The notes beneath the pieces were generated by a model. That model searched no databases and was not told where the DNA came from. It was given only the letters and a program-made list of their open reading frames with translations. From the NCBI GenBank assembly GCA_037039685.1, contig JAWNGF010000009.1, positions 1,426,001-1,490,000 of the forward strand: a stretch of DNA of 64,000 nt, written 5' to 3'. The position numbers and the translations under genes are program-made. Source of the DNA: Ceratobasidium sp. AG-K. Taxonomy: Eukaryota > Basidiomycota > Agaricomycetes > Cantharellales > Ceratobasidiaceae. Below, piece after piece: positions 43,478 through 54,938 of this stretch. How positions within the stretch are numbered: the first letter of the stretch is position 1; each line of letters opens with the position of its first letter.

Positions 43478-46400
43478 TCAGTGTTGCGGAACTCTCAGGA
43501 TCGGGTTAGGCTCTCCCAACCAACCGCCAATCTCCCATTTGCCAGGCTGGTACTTGTCCCGCTGTCGTTGTTCGAGGTCCGTGATGCCTTTCATGATGGT
43601 CCGTAGTCGGTCGAAGCCAATGGGTTTGAGGATCCATCCGTCCATGCCTAGGTCGTGCATCTCTTCACGTTGCTTCTCTCGCAGCGAGGCAGATACAGCA
43701 AATATTGGTATCCTCCCGTTGAGACGCATAGACATTCGGCCAGTTGGTAACGTGGATGACTCGGCAAAGCTAGCTGCTTCGAGCTTTCGGATCGCCTTGG
43801 TGGCCCCGAACCCGTCGAGAATGGGCATCCTGTCCAAACATTGAGATAGGTACACCTTGGGATTAGGGGCGCTTACTGAATATCCATGAGTACACAGTCC
43901 CATTCCCTATCGCCCTCGACCTTTTGCACAGCCTCCTGTCCGTTCGTAGTGTGCAGAACCTCGTGTCCGTCCAGTGTGAGGCGCTTGCACAAAATTTTGC
44001 GGTTGGTGTCGTCGTCCTGAATAAGGATTAGAAGTGACCTTGTACTATATGCCAACACCCACCTCGACGACTAGGATCCTCAACGGCACAAGGTCCTCGA
44101 TGACCTTTTTTCCGCCCCGTTTGCCAGCGCCAACCTTGACGGGATGGTCCTCCAACTGCTTTTGAGCTCGGCTCGCAGCTTGCTCTAGCACGGGCGCCTG
44201 GCTTCCCGACACTGAAGGCTTGTCGACGTCGAATTCGTCCACCTTGACGCCGCGCACTGGGTACCTGGAGCTCTCGACCGGGAATGTGCCTGCGGAAGGA
44301 CCTGACGCCTTGAACCGTACCGCCTGCATACCCGTCATGGATCCCTGTCGTTGCATGACAGGCGGGGAAGGGCGGGAGCCAGCATCACGCGAAGACGCAG
44401 ATGACATTCGACCCATGGGTGCCGCCAAGGCATCTACGAGATCGTCGATTCGACTGTTTGCAGAGGGGACCGAGCCAGATGGAACTGACGCATATGCGGA
44501 TCCAAAGCTACTCTTTCTTGAAAGCCCGGTCGCGTTGGCTAACTCGGGAGAGAACGACTGCTCGGAAGAGGACCCATCGGGCAGGGCGAATGGAATCAAA
44601 AAGGAGAACCGAGAGCCCTGGCCCTGTTTGGAGTCTACGCGCAGCTGCCCTCCGAGCTGTTCGACGATGCGAGCGACGACGGCCAGTCCCAGACCTGGGG
44701 CCACGTCAACTATAGCTAATTATTCGCACAATACTCACCTAATCCCTGAGGCTCACCCGTCCGCGACGCCGAGGACTCGACCTGCTCAAACTCTCGGAAG
44801 ATGCTCTCGAGTTTGACACTCGAAATACCACAGCCTGTATCAGCCACGACGATTTCCACAGCAACTTCCTTCGAGTCTCGTAGGCCGATCGGCTCCCTGA
44901 ATTGCCTGCACTCCACGCTAATTTGTCCCGCCTCGGTGTATTTTACTGCGACCCATGAGGCTCGGCCAGGCTCAGGCAAGTGACCAACTCACCAGCATTG
45001 GCAGTCAAATTCGACACCACCGTTCTGATTTTTTTCGAGTCTCCGGTAACCATCTGAGGACAATCGTTCGTATTGAGCACAAACTGAATCTGGCGGCGCA
45101 TAGCCTCGATACGATAGAGTGTGACAGCATCCTCGATCGTACCAGGCAGATCAAACGGCTCATTGAACGATGTTTCATTTCCAGATTCGTGTCGCGTGAG
45201 GTCGAGGAGGTCGTTGATAGTAAAGAGTAGACTCTGTGGAGCGATTAGCTGGGCTTTATGCGCATATATGCTACTTACTCGAGATGCAGTGTGCGACCTG
45301 ACCAGATTCTCTCGTGTTTCCGAATCCAGTTGGCCGTTGAGTGCCATTTCCAAGTAACTGGGACACAGTCATTTCGATTCACATTCAAATAGCATATACT
45401 CACTTGATGATGTGGTTGAGAGGTGTTCGCACTGCCAAGAATTAGTTACGGCCTATATAAACTCATATCGCTCACCTTCATGACTCGCGTTCGAAAGCAA
45501 TAAATTAGTCAACTGATTCGTCTTCAACGCCGTCTCTTTTTGCCTCCACACTTCGATGAACTGCGCCCAATTAACAAATACCATCTTAATTTAAACCCCA
45601 CTCACCTTGCCGTACACGAGCGCCAACACACCGGCCGTCTCGAGCTGCTCGTCCGTCCAGGCTCTGCACCTTCCAGAAACGGTTTCCTTCCACGCCTAGA
45701 CCCAAATCAATACCCGTATCAGCATAACTCCACCCACACACCTTGAACGACTTGCGAGGCTCCAACGAAGCAGCCCCATCCGTTCCCGCCTTGAACGGTT
45801 TTCCAGCCCAATGCACGTCCCGCAGTTGACCTTTACGCATAAGCGCAATAAAGTCTTTCCCGCCCGGTGAGAGAGGGACATACAGCAGCCCGGCGACAAC
45901 ATCCAGTCCGGCGGGGAGGGTAAGGTCGGGAAAGTCGGTCTGGACGGCTTGGGAGACCTGCATTAGACTGTACGGGGTTAGGTGGGCATATGTGCCAAGT
46001 GGGTACGTACGTGAATTGCTTAAGCCGGAGGTACTCGGCGACGAGTAGTGTTTCTTGTCCGTGCTCGTTGGGACCGAGAATCTTGGCGCCTTCGCCAATG
46101 ACCAGCACGCCAAAATCTGCATCGAAAAGGCTGATCAAGTCCTCTGCGTTGCTGACAATGTATCCGGTCGGGTGTTGCTCGGTCGGGACCGTCGAAATCT
46201 AAAACCAAAATCACAACACGGCCATCAAAACCAAAAAAGGCCGACGAACCAGCTTGCGGGTGTGCAATCGTTGGGCATAACTCAGGCGCTCGATGTTCCG
46301 TGAAATTGAATCGCTCAGCAGGCGGAGCATTTGTCGGACGGGAAAAGACACGCGCATCCCGTGCGGCCCATACGAATGGCACGCAATCAGACCCCAGAGC

Positions 46401-49400
46401 TGGCCAAACGTGACAATCGACTGGACAAAAGTTAGTCCGGGTTCACCCCTCAGGCAGATACTCACGATCGACATAGACGCCCTCACACCCATATTCTCCA
46501 AATCTACACTTTATTAGTGACAATACACATCCCGAACGACGACTCACATTTGATATGAATCGGACTCATGGCGCGTAAACACGAGTGCGTCATGTCCTAA
46601 TTTACAAATAGAGTTTAGTTTGGTACGTCATGGTCGATGGGCACGATCCGGGAACAACGGCAGAAACTGCGGCACGAGGGAGAATATAACCCTGGGATGA
46701 TGAAAACTGATCTCGCCCTCGCCCCGACATGAGCTCCATTGCTCCAACCGAGACTTCCTCATCCTCCGCCGAGAGCTTCCTTGCCATAGGGCTAATTTTT
46801 CCTTGCCATCTAAAATCGGTCTTGCCGTCCAAGCCAGACTCACCAAAGGCGTCTCCAAATCTGACCGATCCCTCACGACCAGCCGCGCAGTCGTCTGACC
46901 CCGATCGTACAACAACCGGACCTTGTCTACGCATCGTCAGCCCAAATCCCCAGCGCCACATACTACGCACTAATTGTATACAATTCTCTCGCCTGCGCTT
47001 GATTAGACTCGACTCGACTGGAAATTTGGCCACTCACCTGCACGGGGATATCAGTAGCTGGGAAATGCAATCCTTTGAAAATATCGTGCGTCTGGCTCCA
47101 GTCAACCAACTCCGCCACGACCTACCCAGCACCCAAAATTATCAATACCGAGCGCGTCTCCCTCAAACTAGTCGACCCACCTGCCCGTTCCACTGTTCAT
47201 CAAACTGATATACCAACACCCGATGGAACTGCGTCAAATCCTTGATCACGCCCACCACAACCTTTAAAAAACTCTCCAAATCAGGGGCACTCCCAAGCTG
47301 ATCATTGACCTGCGCCAAGACCGCAAACACATCCATCGTCCCGACTCCAGGCGCAGCCGCACCCCGACCAGGCCGTGGACCAGTCCCGTCCCGTGTAACG
47401 CGGCGCATGCGTTCAAGCGCGCGTAGAGGACGAGAGCGTGAAGTGGTGGACTCGACGACGTCTTCGGCCGAGGGATACCACGTTTCGTCTCCCACGAGTC
47501 CGCGCAGCTCGGTCGCGTCGAGTTCGCGCTCGTCTGAATTATTGGATGTGATTTCGGGGCCAGTGGGGGTGATTTCCGTGCTCGGGTTGGTCACGACTCC
47601 TCGCATCCCCGTCACACCCGACGAACCAGAGGTGACCGTCTGGTCTCCCGAAGATGCGCCACTGGGTCTGGTTTCCGTCGTAATCGTGCCCGCCGACCCA
47701 CCCGTTGCGGTCTCTGGAGAATTCGACTGGACTTGGCCTTCTTCTGGGGCCGGGGTGGACGTAGGTACGGCTATCGGGGCCGCCTCGTCTGCCTGTTTTT
47801 CCCCCTCCTTGGGCGGCTCCTCGCTCTTGCCCACGACCACAGGCACGACGACCTCTCCCTCGGTCAGGCCCTCTCCCACCGTCTCTCCCGTTCGCCCGTC
47901 CTCGGCCGAGGTGCCTTGAATCGCGTCGTTACCGGTACCGGTAGGTACGGTTTGGGCGTCGGTGGGGGTATCTGTGCCGAGTTAGTCGAGTTTGCGGATA
48001 GGAGACGAGGTTATGGGTGGGAGGCGGGTTTGCGAATGGGAGATGAGTTCGAGGGAAATAACACTCACTTTTTCCTTGGAGCGGAAACTCCTTGCCTTGC
48101 TCAGTCACACTCGATCCGCCCGTCCCTCCACTCTGCCCAGTCCCAGCACTCCCAGTTCCCGCACTCCCGCTCCCCGTCCCAGCACTCCCCATCCCGCTCC
48201 CGCTCCCAGCACTTCTCGTCCCACTGCCGCTCCCCGTCCCAGCGCTCCTCGTACCACTCCCGGTTCCTGCACTTCCACTCCCATGACTACTAATCCCGGG
48301 GGAATCCAATGGAAGGGCGGCGGTGTATGGCGGGTAAAGTGGATTAAAGATGTCTCGTTCGAGTTCGAATTCCAGCACGATAAGGGGGGTGAGACCTTCT
48401 GTATCCGAGTCGTCGAATCTGTTTGGGTCGGCAAATCCGCCTGTGACTGAGAGTTAGTATGCCGACTATGGAGATGAGGTCGAGACGGTACGGCGGATAG
48501 GACAAGGCAAGTCTGAGTATAGTAAATAGGACGGCTCACCTGCACTCGATGCCTCGCTTCTAAATTCCTGCTTTGGGGGCTGGCGCGGACGATGGGCCGC
48601 ACACCAACACGTCCACTCTCGTCTGCCGCTTCCTGGTGAACCTCGCAGCGCCGTCCCAGGCTGTCCCCATCCGCTCAGCAAAAACACCTGGGGCGAGTCG
48701 TCGGATGAATCGCCCGCGTCGAGTTCGGGATCGTGCAGAAACTGGACATTGTCCCAAAGAATGTCGGCCTGCGCGTCGGGTAGAGTGTGGGTAAAGCAGT
48801 CGAGGGAGAATAGGTATTTTGGGCTCAGACCCAGGAGTTCGCTGGCGTTCTGAGGGGAATTAGCGACGTAGATAGCTCTATTAGAGACGTACCTCGGAGA
48901 CTTGTCTCACGACCAGATTACCCGTTTCGTAATCTTCTTCGAGGGCAATGAGGACGCCGAATCCTTGGACTGCGCCTGGGACGCGGATAGGCTCGTCCTC
49001 GCATCTGGCGAGTCGCCCTTCGCGGCCGACGACGACGTGGTTGCCGTGCTCATCTTGGACGTGCTGGAACCGCACAGTAATCAACGGTTCCTGGCTGTCG
49101 TCCGAGACCGACACGGACTGCGACTCGGGACCAGGTCGGACCGAGACTTGGGATGAGGTTTGGGGTGGAGGTGCTGGATGACCTGATACATTGCTGCCTG
49201 CTCTGCTCTCGGTGCCAGTGCCAGTACCAGTGCCAGTACCGGCCGAGGTACCTTGAGCACTAGTCCGAGATCCATGTACGCTATCACGAATAACGGCCCC
49301 ATCGACGCTGTCGTGTAGAAATATACCCTGTGGTTCGTCGTCGCCGGTAATATTGAGCGGGACCGAGGGGGCCGAGGGAGGCGAAGACAAATGGGCCAGT

Positions 49401-49756
49401 CGCACGATGCCGTCTCGTCCGTCGGTTGGATATGCGCGGGGCGAATCGGTTGGTGGAGGCGCTGACATATCCCCAACCTCGAGCCCACTAATAATCCGCC
49501 TCGTCGGGGGAACAGACGGCTCTTCTGGCCGTGACTGGGGCGATCCAAACTGCGACTGGGCGCTAAAGAACGTGGGCGACGCAGACTCGGGTTTGACCGG
49601 CAACGGCGCACTGTAAAATCTCGTCGCGCACAAATACCGTTCCTCCCCGCTGGATAGGCAGGCTCGGCTGCGGGACCCCCCGACGCGTACCCAACCCCGG
49701 CGACTGTCGCTCGGCCCGGAGCTGTTCGTCCCGCTTGAGACTCGCAACCAGCACAT
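43478..49756 (-). CDS. Fungal phytochrome, hybrid histidine kinase (PAS-GAF-PHY-HK-REC)
   Basis: Red/far-red photoreceptor feeding a phosphorelay. About 21 exons: ...-48893, 48849-48540, 48440-48069, 47971-47181, 47121-47038, 46992-46971, 46926-46844, 46596-46548, 46503-46466, 46420-46250, 46198-46011, 45967-45742, 45695-45606, 45560-45476, 45431-45404, 45357-45279, 45233-44993, 44945-44739, 44694-44063, 44016-43877 and 43829-43478. [19 protein letters not shown], whose Cys matches the bilin-binding Cys of bacterial/fungal phytochromes. [15 protein letters not shown] and [14 protein letters not shown] follows. Kinase: H-box [21 protein letters not shown]-box, [13 protein letters not shown] and [10 protein letters not shown]. 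Receiver: LRILVVEDDDTNR, phospho-acceptor Asp in CVLMDIQMPILDG, and Lys in WILKPIGF. N-terminal start uncertain: frames change near 49640-49700, and RSLLTGIQPAE-like coding reaches 49840. Confidence 0.9.
48080..48290 (-). repeat. Gly/Ser/Ala/Thr-rich repeat inside the phytochrome
   Basis: Short [12 protein letters not shown] units, coded by repeated AGTGCTGGGAC-type DNA, lie between the PAS and GAF parts of the phytochrome. In frame, no stops. Probably a flexible linker that expands by slippage. Confidence 0.8.
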
Positions 49757-49989
49757 TGGGCTCGGGTGGCTGCGGGACTGGGTTATCGGACTCGGCAGGC
49801 TGGATTCCCGTCAACAACGAGCGCACAGGATAGATGTACGATGCTGTCGGCTGTATAGCGGCGGCTGCTCAGACATTGTGGTCGCACAGAATACTTGCCC
49901 AACCCTTCGAATTCAATCTCGTGTCTCTGCGCTGGATCGGATGGCCCCAGCGATCGCCTCTGATATTTCCAATTCTTTGTGGAGCTGTA

Positions 49990-50330
49990 TTAATTTATAG
50001 TATTTCGACTTTCCCACCACTGCCGAATTTCGCTCCCGACCCGGCACTCTTTCACCCCCGCATCCTCGAGCATGGCCAACCTCTTTCGTCCCGCTCGTAT
50101 CAGATACTCGATCGTCCCCACGTCTCGCGCACTCACGGCCCCCCGCACACGAAACTCGTATTGCACGAGGATGTAAAAGTCTTCCCGTGCTTGAGGGGGT
50201 TTCGAATGCACCATGCGCAGCGACCTGCACCCGTCAAAAACTTATTCCGCGATCGCATCTCGGCTGGATTGACTCACCGTCTGTACAGGCTGAGGACCTC
50301 TTTTTGTAGCCCCGATAAGCGGCGAACCAT
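49990..50330 (-). CDS. SDHAF1: Succinate dehydrogenase assembly factor 1-like LYR protein
   Basis: Helps insert iron-sulphur clusters into the Sdh2 subunit of complex II in the mitochondrial matrix. Two exons, 50330-50278 and 50224-49990, joined over a 53-bp intron, giving 95 aa. The start reads MVRRLSGLQKEVLSLYRRSL, carrying the LYR motif (L-Y-R) followed by basic residues. The second exon has REDFYILVQYEFR, SARDVGTIEYLIRAGRKRL, the conserved pattern of the SDHAF1/Sdh6 group, including the RDF/TIEYL block. The stop lies about 150-230 bp before the phytochrome start, on the same strand. Confidence 0.88.
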
Positions 50331-50439
50331 TCTGGTTGGTTTGAATGAGTTTTTATGTGTCTTGTAGTAAGATTTTGTGTGCACGCGAGGATATGGCTGC
50401 ACTAGGAATGAGGTCATAATCCGCGTTTGTCGAGCGAGT

Positions 50440-50470
50440 GACGCGTGTCACGTGCTTAGATACACGCGTC
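50440..50470. promoter_or_regulatory. Inverted MluI-type boxes around an E-box
   Basis: GACGCGTGT (50440-50448) and ACACGCGTC (50462-50470) form a perfect 9-bp inverted repeat, with CACGTG at 50449-50454 between. It lies about 110-140 bp upstream of the SDHAF1-like start. Looks like a promoter element. Factor unknown. Confidence 0.4.
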
Positions 50471-52589
50471 AGGGTCTATCCTCATATTACCCCCTATATC
50501 GTCCACGGTTCTGAGCAGCAAGGTTCATGACTCGTAATATTGAATCGAGGGCATACACCGGGGATGCTGAGCTCACATTTACCCACGGCAAGACGATACA
50601 AAACACACGTGACTTATTTGTGTTACTCACCAACATACGCATACAACCCACCTCTAAAATGATTCACCGGAAAAGGTGCGCAATACACGAGGACCCCGGC
50701 CTGCGTCTAGAAACGAGTCGTACTTATTGCACATTGGTTAAACGGCCCACACCCAACTAAACTTGGCGCACACAGTAAGGAATGTACAAGACTTTGGCGT
50801 CGAGGTCCAGACTCAGTCGCTCATCTGTTCGGATCGTGCTAAATATGAAAGTGTTATGTACTAATCCGTATTGTACGCCTATCCCCACAAACTCTAATAA
50901 TTAATTTACAGAACACGAGGGTATTTACGCACAGGCGCCTGATTGTGCGACTCGATTGAACACGTGTTCACGGACCGCGCCCCGAACGATTCCACACAGG
51001 CACGCATGACGGCTTTGGCGCGACATATGCCCACTCGGGGTACCGAGCGAGCCCGAGTGACATGCCATCAAGCACCTGATCCTCCGCCCACTTGTTTCGA
51101 GCTATGAGAGCGTCTTCCTGGCTCGCGGGTGATGTGGCCTCTCAGAGCAGTCTCAGTTTAAGCCACTTCGTTCAGCTAGAAACGAGGCGGTTTATACGGC
51201 CGATTATGTGTAAGGCCTCTTCCGTCGGCTAGTTTCCCGCGTTGATGTGCGGCCAAGTGCATTATGGACCAGAAAAGGATCCAAGGCTGTCGAAGAATGC
51301 GTATTTGCACTTGTCCCGTTTGGTTTTGGGTACAGATGGACATGGATGCTCAGACTCCCCGCCCTGATGCCTTATCTAGTGCATTTTATGGTCTGACACA
51401 TCATATTCGTTGATCAATCACACAATTCTACGTTTCGTGATTGTACAAAGGTTCGGGCATAGCTATCGACATTTTGGTTGAAGGGTTGTCGGAAGCGGCA
51501 TTCGGGGCTGGTATAACTGTGGGCGTCTCGAACCTAACTTTATGATACTCAGGTCCAACCCTGAGTCATCGGGTGTGCCTGGCGCCTCAAAGGGGTAATC
51601 AATGAGCAATTAACAGAGGTACCAGGGGGGAAAGCGAGCGGGCTGTGCATGTGCCCACCTATAACGACACCTAGGATCGCTGTCATAAACGGTTCGGGCA
51701 CTCTGCCTCCCGGATGGGTATATCAATATGCGATATGAGAATACACGAGTATATGCGGTGAGCTTGATTAGCCAGTGTGGATCGGCACCGAGTCCCGTGC
51801 ACAAAATCTGCACTGTGACTCAACAAATAAAAGTTACGGAGCATAGGGGACTTGCCTAGCTCAGGGTCGGCTCTGGGGTCGCCCTCGATAGAAACTCGGA
51901 TCACCTGGTCCTGTAGGCTGTCGCACACTGGTGTTCGTCAACCAGCGCCGTTTCTTCCAGTCCATCGGCGGGACTTTCCAGGCGTGTCGCAGCGCCAGAC
52001 GTGTTATAAACCTCCAAATACTCTTCAAAATTACCCTAGTATTTCCCTGCTGATGATCCTTTTGGGTCCCACCAAAACATCTTCAACATGTAGTCTCATA
52101 CCTTCAGTTGTTCTGTTGTTATCAACTCCAGCTTCCTCCCTAATCACCTCAGGAACGGGTTCACGTATTTGTAACACTATTGTCACCCGGCCGCGTATAC
52201 CGTAGAATTGGGAACAAGATCAAGGGGCGGTGCCACTTGGACCAGGAAACACAACTGCGATGCTTGGAGGGGTCGTTTGAGAGCTTGTAGACGCTTTTTT
52301 CTTACTAAGGGAGTAGGGTATTCCTAAAAGAAATTGAATAATTGCCCGTTCGCCGTAGCTACGAAGCTAAAAGTTATTCATCGATAATCCGCCCGGTCAT
52401 CCCATTGACCACATTACAGTACCACACTTTCAGTCCAGCTTATCCATTTTCCGCATCACAGACTGTGGTCACACGCGTATACAACACACCTTCGGAACCA
52501 TTTGGCAGGAGAGATTGTTCATAAGATCGTTATACATAGATTCTAGTTGGCAAGAGGCTTCAACGTCACCAAAATCCTCTGAAACTAAC
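50471..52589. other. Intergenic region
   Basis: About 2.1 kb without a recognisable gene, RNA or repeat. Short frames only. Confidence 0.3.
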
Positions 52590-52706
52590 GAGCGCCGGTT
52601 TGCTCATACGTGCTCGCTTGGGTAAAGGAGCACTCAGGAGCACCCGAGTGGCTGTACAATTGGTGCTCCTATACCTAAGCGAGCACGCACAAGCAAATCG
52701 GCGCTC
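52590..52706. repeat. Small fold-back element, 117 bp
   Basis: Arms beginning GAGCGCC and ending GGCGCTC pair over about 44 bp with a few mismatches, around a 30-bp loop. No coding capacity. Could be a MITE remnant. Confidence 0.65.
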
Positions 52707-52778
52707 ACGAGCCCAAATGAGAACCGACGGATTTGCTTGAGAAGCACTTTGGCGTCAGACTACCCGATTTAGCGTACA

Positions 52779-53598
52779 TTAAATTGTGTTAGTGCCGACT
52801 ATTCCTCCACCTCGAACCCATCCCGAATTATCTTTACAACGCTCAAGAAAACATCCGCCGGCGCGCTTTGACGGCTCATCATCGTTGTAAAATCTCAAAA
52901 AATACCGGCCCAGATTAAAGAGCGCCCTGGCAAGCATACGATCCGACGCCCACTCGTTGTCAAACCGGGTGAGCATCTCCGTAACCCTTTGAATACATCT
53001 AAATCTCAGCAGTTGCCCGAGTCTATGACTCCCGTATTCGTTGTAAGGGTTGTCATTCTTGGCGTTTGTTATGCGTTGTGCTTCTCCGGTGAGACTATCT
53101 CCTGGCTCGGTGTGCCCGGCTATCGAGTATACCATGAGCCCAAAAAAAGACTCCAGGTTGTCGAAAAATGCGTGTTCGTACTTGTTCCCATGGTCGACAT
53201 CGAGGACGCGGATTGACATGAGCGGGAAGTTTCCCTGCAAAAATCATGAGCTGAAGGTGGATCTACTTCTTAAAATGTATGTAGTGTTCGGTAGTCAATC
53301 ACGCGGCCGAATTTTTCTGGGCTCTGAGAGGGTTCAGGAAGAGCGGTGGGTTTTTGTTCCCACAGTACACGGTACTTGGGCTGGTTTTTGGAGCAGGCAC
53401 AGCTGCGGACGCCTTAGAACCAACTTTGCGACGCTTTGCGTCTGGCTCCAACTCATCTGACGCCACTGTCGTCTCAATCGATACATTCGGTGGGCGGATT
53501 TGGGGCGTCTTGATAGGCTGCGAGAAGAGTGGGTGGACTACAGAAAGGCCGAAATCGGATAGCACTCCAGTAGGTTCACGATCGAGTTTGTTCAGCAC
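52779..53598 (-). pseudogene. Truncated FunK1-like protein kinase
   Basis: Exon from about 53598 reads LDREPTGVLSDFGLSVVHPL, the DFG-type motif, followed by a polar insert (DAKRRKVGSKA). After an intron ending at about 53236, GNFPLMSIRVLD and YEHAFFDNLESFFGLMVYSI follow, the pattern of FunK1 kinases (GTWPFMS...DDLESFFYVL). The N-lobe and the HRD catalytic loop are not found upstream, so this is the C-terminal part only. Either a truncated pseudogene or a gene whose 5' exons I could not see. Confidence 0.5.
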
Positions 53599-54671
53599 CT
53601 CTTCAAGCCGAGCTCGAGACTCAGGTGAAGTGGTCGCCTACAGTGAACGTATATCGACCATGGTGTAGACCTACTCTAGGTGACCTACGCGTTGTGCACA
53701 GGTTTCGACATCACAGCCTAGTCAACCTCAGTTTTGCACGCATTGGTGCGTTTACAGCAAATCGAACACTTATACTAAGGAAGTATTGGAACGTAATCGG
53801 CTGGCGATATCAATGGTATAAAATCCATCGCGAGAGCCTACATAGCACAGTGTAAGGTCCTCGACCTTTCAACCAATGTATATAGACTTAAGCGGCGACG
53901 TAGTCGCCGGTGTGATAATGACAAGCCTTAACACAGATAATTGATAGGTGGTATCGAAGACAGAGGGGACAGAATCGGGAGACCGGGGCCTATAAAGGCA
54001 CCCGGGTCCATACATGCACATACACGAGCGAGACGGTCACGCGCGGCGCCTGCTGCGCTCGCACGCATACAGGTTAGCTAATCATTACGTTACGCGTACC
54101 GTTACACACAGGCCTATTGTATGCATAGCCCTTTGAATTCGAAATAATCCCCTCAACACCTGCCTCCCCAGCTAATCAGCCACCCCCAAATAGTCGAGGT
54201 GAACAAAGCCCGTGATGTCGAAATTCAAACCACAATTCAGGCTCCAGGAGGTGGTGCTCTTTCTTTGGGACACGCTGAAGAAGATACACGCGTATAGTGC
54301 GTTGCAAATTTGCGTAAGAGTGTTCTCGGTCGCAGACATTATTACTTGCCCTTGGTCATCATGAGCCAGCCCACGGTAGATAGAGTCAATTGAAAAGCGA
54401 CAAACTTGAGGTTTCACAGGTTGGATTCACGGCCATATCAGCTTACATATTCTAAGGCTTCTTGGAGACATTCGTAAGGTCGACTACAGACGGGGAATCT
54501 CAAAAAAGAAATACATTCGGCCCCCTGCATAGTATGGATTGCTGACATTCATTCACTATATTAAAGTCCTACACAAACCGCCATGGGACCAGACCCCACA
54601 CAAAAGTTCCTGAAATATAAGAATCACGACGTTAGATGCCGTTACACCACGAGAAACGTAGCCGAGTGGCC
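53599..54671. other. Intergenic region
   Basis: No supported gene. A possible upstream extension of the kinase fragment (SPESRARLEEV) lies at 53600-53640. Confidence 0.3.
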
Positions 54672-54938
54672 TCACCAGGGCTTGCAGCAGTAGCCTCCAC
54701 CACAACATTCTCCCCCTTTAGGACAACACCATTGGGGCTCTTTTGGACATGAAAACTCGTGGCTCCAATCGCAGGCAAAACGGTCACCATCCCCACCGCC
54801 CGAAGCCTTGAAAGCGGGAGTACTTTTGGCTGGTTCTTTACCCGCTGGCGCGCGCTCAGTTATCAGCGCGGCGGAAATAACGGGCTGGAAGACGGCGGTG
54901 AGCGAAAGGATATAAAATGTAATTGGTAGAGTAAACAT
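54672..54938 (-). CDS. Small cysteine-rich secreted protein, copy 1
   Basis: 88 aa from ATG 54938. A signal peptide is clear (MFTLPITFYILSLTAVFQPV, cleavage likely after the following ISA). A short propeptide-like part rich in Lys/Pro follows, then a Cys-rich end with eight Cys, including FACDWSHEFSCPKEP and QWCCPKGGECCGGGYCC. The three CC doublets could form a knotted fold. Paralogous to the gene at 56555: both share DRFAC and the xECCGxGxCC end. An effector or antimicrobial role is possible but not shown. The longer frame to 55127 is open but would bury the signal peptide. Confidence 0.7.
   Translation of the reverse strand: MFTLPITFYILSLTAVFQPVISAALITERAPAGKEPAKSTPAFKASGGGDGDRFACDWSHEFSCPKEPQWCCPKGGECCGGGYCCKPW

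Noticed and set aside
47305..47919. Long plus-strand frame (204 codons)
   Set aside because: It is the shadow of the phytochrome exon 47181-47971 on the other strand. The minus-strand reading joins conserved GAF sequence.
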